From Francisellaceae bacterium UBA6186 (GTDB taxonomy: Bacteria > Pseudomonadota > Gammaproteobacteria > UBA6186 > Azoamicaceae), in assembly GCA_002422785.1 (NCBI GenBank), contig DITK01000019.1, forward strand, positions 49,168-72,851: DNA of 23,684 bases. Reading direction: 5' to 3'. Positions within the stretch are counted from its first letter, which is position 1; each line of letters begins with the position of its first letter. Made by a program: the position numbers and the translations under genes. The notes beneath the pieces were generated by a model, which saw nothing but the letters and a program-made list of their open reading frames with translations, did not search any database and was not told the DNA's origin. Below are positions 23,663 to 23,684 of the stretch, piece after piece.

Positions 23663-23684
23663 TGCGGGGTGGAGCAGTCTGGCA
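23663..23684 (+). tRNA. tRNA-fMet (initiator), 5' part only
   Basis: The last 22 bases, TGCGGGGTGGAGCAGTCTGG then CA, match the 5' half of a bacterial initiator tRNA (acceptor G2-G7, T8, D-arm GAGCAG...GG). The window ends before the anticodon, so the identity rests on the distinctive CGGGGTGGAGCAG start. Position 1 is T where most initiator tRNAs have C. The gene continues beyond the window. Confidence 0.8.

Noticed and set aside
1..23684. CRISPR array, insertion sequence or integrase
   Set aside because: No regularly spaced repeats, transposase or recombinase motifs were seen anywhere in the window.

Overview
The window is about 23.7 kb of AT-rich DNA (roughly 30% G+C by eye), and nearly all of it is coding. 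Gene content and order point to a gammaproteobacterium: greA-rlmE-ftsH, recJ-prfB-lysS and ygfZ / sdhE-ygfX-rpoE are all gammaproteobacterial arrangements. The low G+C, frequent non-ATG starts, small toxin-antitoxin remnants and an ASCH-domain gene suggest a host-associated or intracellular lineage, for example something near Legionellales/Coxiellaceae. That placement is inference; the sequence alone does not fix the genus.

Layout. (1) 38-3212, plus strand: GreA, RlmE (apparently starting at a rare ATT codon) and FtsH, ending at a hairpin between convergent genes. (2) 3258-7192, minus strand: nrdB and nrdA, a class Ia ribonucleotide reductase operon. Its promoter region carries two NrdR-box-like sites exactly 31 bp apart, one over the probable -10. 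(3) 7391-7951, minus: a TetR regulator. (4) 8120-10620, minus: a Mur ligase with an N-terminal multi-pass membrane domain, plus an alpha/beta hydrolase; a divergent Ddl-like D-Ala-D-Ala ligase points the other way (10760-11986). Together they look like a peptidoglycan-precursor cassette distinct from the usual soluble MurF/DdlB. (5) 12010-14770, an accessory patch: an intact HepT/MntA-type toxin-antitoxin pair, a 50-residue membrane peptide, a decayed TumE/TumA-like pair, a membrane-anchored ASCH protein, and about 450 bp with no clear gene. (6) 14771-15689, minus: two overlapping genes of unknown function. (7) 15787-20207, plus: recJ, prfB (without the usual programmed frameshift) and lysS. 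(8) 20150-22158, minus: a GT-C-like membrane protein coupled to ygfZ, overlapping the lysS 3' end on the opposite strand. (9) 22195-23562, plus: sdhE, a ygfX-like gene and rpoE with no rseA directly after it, then the 5' end of an initiator-type tRNA.

Working together: the housekeeping blocks cover transcript cleavage, rRNA methylation, membrane proteolysis, dNTP supply, recombination repair, translation termination, lysine charging, succinate dehydrogenase maturation and envelope stress. The accessory patch and the membrane Mur ligase / hydrolase / Ddl cassette are where new biology is most likely.
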